A stretch of 64,000 nt of DNA, from the NCBI RefSeq assembly GCF_947496515.1, contig NZ_CANMDB010000008.1, positions 159,712 through 223,711 of the forward strand. Reading direction: 5' to 3'. Of this stretch, positions 62,668 to 64,000 are shown piece after piece. The stretch is from an uncultured Roseobacter sp. Its GTDB lineage: Bacteria > Pseudomonadota > Alphaproteobacteria > Rhodobacterales > Rhodobacteraceae. The position numbers and the translations under genes are program-made. The notes beneath the pieces were generated by a model. It did no database searches and had not been told where the DNA came from. It saw only the letters and a list, made by a program, of their open reading frames with translations. Positions within the stretch are counted from its first letter, which is position 1. Every line of letters begins with the position of its first letter.

Positions 62668-63178
62668 GGGCTTCTCCGTGGGTTAGTTTTTGGGTGGGCG
62701 CAGGCTCCTGACCTGCACCTGACATCAAGCGTGCCAGAGTCGGATGACGCAAGTGTAACAATCGAGCTAAGTCTACGTGACAGCCCGACAATGCGCGAAT
62801 GTTCGCGGGCTCAGAGATTGCGTTGGCGCGGATTTCGCGTTTGTAGCGAATGGCTGCAAAGCGGGCTGCGACCGCAGAAATTGGAGCAGTGGTCGAGTGA
62901 CCGCCTTGGGCCGTGCTCGAATCTTCTGGACAACGTTCGCCTGCGAATGCCATGCTGCCTCTAAGGCTGCAGAGAGCCCAACCCAGTCATCGTATATTCG
63001 TGCTGCGTGCGCACGCAGTACGAAAATCGTGGCAGCTGCTCGGTGCAGGGCGCCGCGTGGCGGCAGAGATCGCTGCCATTCATTCATCGTACAGCGAGAA
63101 GTTCGACGACAATTTACAGTTCGCGGTACCCCTCTCGGTGTTCTGCCTTCGCGGTCGCGGCGACAGCGGCCTCGGTAC
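62668..63178. other. Intergenic region upstream of the phosphoesterase gene
   Basis: About 510 bases. Long frames exist on both strands because few stops occur, but none has a ribosome site or recognisable protein. The phosphoesterase promoter should lie at 62680-62760. Confidence 0.45.
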
Positions 63179-63727
63179 CTACCTGCCCCCGCCATCCTCG
63201 CTCGCCCCCGGGTTCCTGACCAGCCTTTTGTGCAGGCGCTTGGCAGCGGGGCTTCTAAGGGCGGGGTCGTCTCCGTGCTCGACGGCGAGGACCATCTGCA
63301 GCCGTGCCGCTTCGGCAGCTTCCCGAGCCGCATCGTTGCCGAGTTCGGCTTCGGAGAAGCTGCGGGTGATCGTGCGGCGGCCGGTGGGCCGGGTGGCGTC
63401 CTTGATCTCGATGCGGGCGATCCAGCGGCCGGGGCGGTTCCGCGTGGCTCGGGCGTAGTGGACGCCGGTTACGTCCGAGTGGGGATGATCGCCGGGCTGG
63501 CCGCGCTTGGTGCGCCGTTTGAGCATCCGCATGTCGTGGTGGGTGAGGGGTGGCACCACTTCGAGCACGGCATCGCGACAGGCGCGGGCGACGAAGAGAG
63601 AGGCGGCTTCGCTGCCATAGGTCGCGTCAGAAAAGGTCATTTGGAAACTCCGCCCGCCGCGGCTGAGGTTGACGGTCCAGGCTTGCTGGTCTTCGCCGGG
63701 CTTTGCCTTGCGGAAGATGGCGTACAT
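63179..63727 (-). CDS. AP2-like DNA-binding domain protein
   Basis: A 182-residue basic protein from the ATG at 63727 (MYAIFRKAKPGEDQQ); a TTG at 63802 would add 25 residues. The middle (VTGVHYARATRNRPGRWIAR, then TITRSFSEAELGNDAAREAA) follows the pattern of AP2/integrase-like domains, where a three-stranded sheet and one helix bind DNA, as in homing-endonuclease and phage proteins. It diverges from vgrG. The role is inferred; it may be a small regulator or mobile-element relict. Confidence 0.6.
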   Translation of the reverse strand: MYAIFRKAKPGEDQQAWTVNLSRGGRSFQMTFSDATYGSEAASLFVARACRDAVLEVVPPLTHHDMRMLKRRTKRGQPGDHPHSDVTGVHYARATRNRPGRWIARIEIKDATRPTGRRTITRSFSEAELGNDAAREAAEAARLQMVLAVEHGDDPALRSPAAKRLHKRLVRNPGASEDGGGR

Positions 63728-63909
63728 GTCGCTGTCGTGATGAGCAGAGGCGGGTCGGCGGCGGGGCACGCGGGCCTCCTTTCCGATGGAGTCTGCTGGC
63801 AAAGATGCGCCGACGGTCGCCCGCTGGCCATAATCGACTCGCCCCGCGGCAGGGGGCGTGGCAGGTCTTCGCGCGTGTTAACCAAAGTTAATGATGCGGG
63901 GGCCTTTGC

Positions 63910-64000
63910 ATGAACATGGAGAGCGATTTCCTCCAGGCGGACCGCATCCTGCGCATCGCAACTCCCTTGGGCGAAGATGCCTTGCTGGCGGAAAGGCTCA
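63910..64000 (+). CDS. vgrG: Type VI secretion system tip protein VgrG (partial, 3' end outside window)
   Basis: The frame begins at ATG 63910 and is open to the window end: 30 residues, MNMESDFLQADRILRIATPL followed by GEDALLAERL. This matches the N terminus of VgrG spike proteins (L-x-x-x-T-P-L-G-x-D-x-L-L), which form the tip of the contractile needle. Effector and chaperone genes would be expected just beyond the window. With so short a piece the call rests on the N-terminal pattern. Confidence 0.7.
   Translation, partial: MNMESDFLQADRILRIATPLGEDALLAERL

Noticed and set aside
62777..63913. 378-codon plus-strand frame at the right end
   Set aside because: Translation is Arg/Gly/Ala-rich and opposes the AP2-like gene, which has a recognisable domain; no ribosome site at its start.

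Overview
The window reads as chromosomal DNA of a GC-rich alphaproteobacterium of the Rhodobacteraceae, most likely the Roseobacter group. Pointers are an adenosylcobalamin-dependent ribonucleotide reductase (nrdJ), the split hisZ/hisG pair next to hisS, DUF1489, SlyX, a TRAP transporter, RTX/Hint-domain proteins, an alphaproteobacterial SOS box of the form GAAC-N7-GAAC, and two small-RNA systems known from Rhodobacter sphaeroides (cuckoo/CcsR anti-Shine-Dalgarno RNAs and an UpsM-like dcw leader RNA). No rRNA or tRNA gene was recognised.

Layout. 1-4060 (minus) is a nucleoside/BMP-type ABC importer (BMP binding protein, ATPase, two permeases, the last cut by the window edge). 4181-6246 (minus) is nfuA, a GFA-family gene, tsaB and rimI, tightly overlapped. 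6620-9484 holds a universal stress protein, a class IV aminotransferase, a small unknown gene, an M48 lipoprotein protease and a DCC-family protein. 9616-12048 is the UvrD/PcrA helicase behind an SOS box, followed by a Hint/RTX protein. 13614-13952 (minus) is a run of three double-hairpin cuckoo sRNAs ending in a terminator. Then come mrp and a membrane protein. 16501-24748 is the first half of the division/cell-wall cluster (MraZ-box promoter, UpsM-like leader, mraZ, rsmH, ftsL, ftsI, murE, a small coupled ORF, murF, mraY). The cluster stops abruptly at mraY, where a decayed IS5-family transposase lies.

24.9-37.1 kb is an accessory stretch bounded and punctuated by remnants of IS5, IS3 and IS21-type transposases. 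It contains a chemotaxis receptor broken by one amber codon, a LysR regulator diverging from a TRAP transporter plus N-acyl-D-amino-acid deacylase operon, and a MscS-like channel. 37.1-46.4 kb (minus) is a purine module: xdhABC coupled to a second BMP-type ABC importer. 46.6-56.7 kb is housekeeping: dnaE, slyX, hisS-hisZ-hisG, DUF1489 and nrdJ with a candidate NrdR box. 57.0-60.4 kb is a small accessory block around an amber-interrupted IS1595-family transposase and a DUF6471 gene that share a pair of palindromic operators. The right end carries a secreted metallophosphoesterase, an AP2-like DNA-binding protein and the first codons of a type VI secretion VgrG.

Three short repeat families or repeat-like signals recur: a REP-like element (about 65-72 bp) with one copy spliced in frame into xdhA, a TTTGCAAAG-core palindrome with one copy in frame inside the helicase gene, and the CCTCCTCCC loop motif of the cuckoo RNAs.
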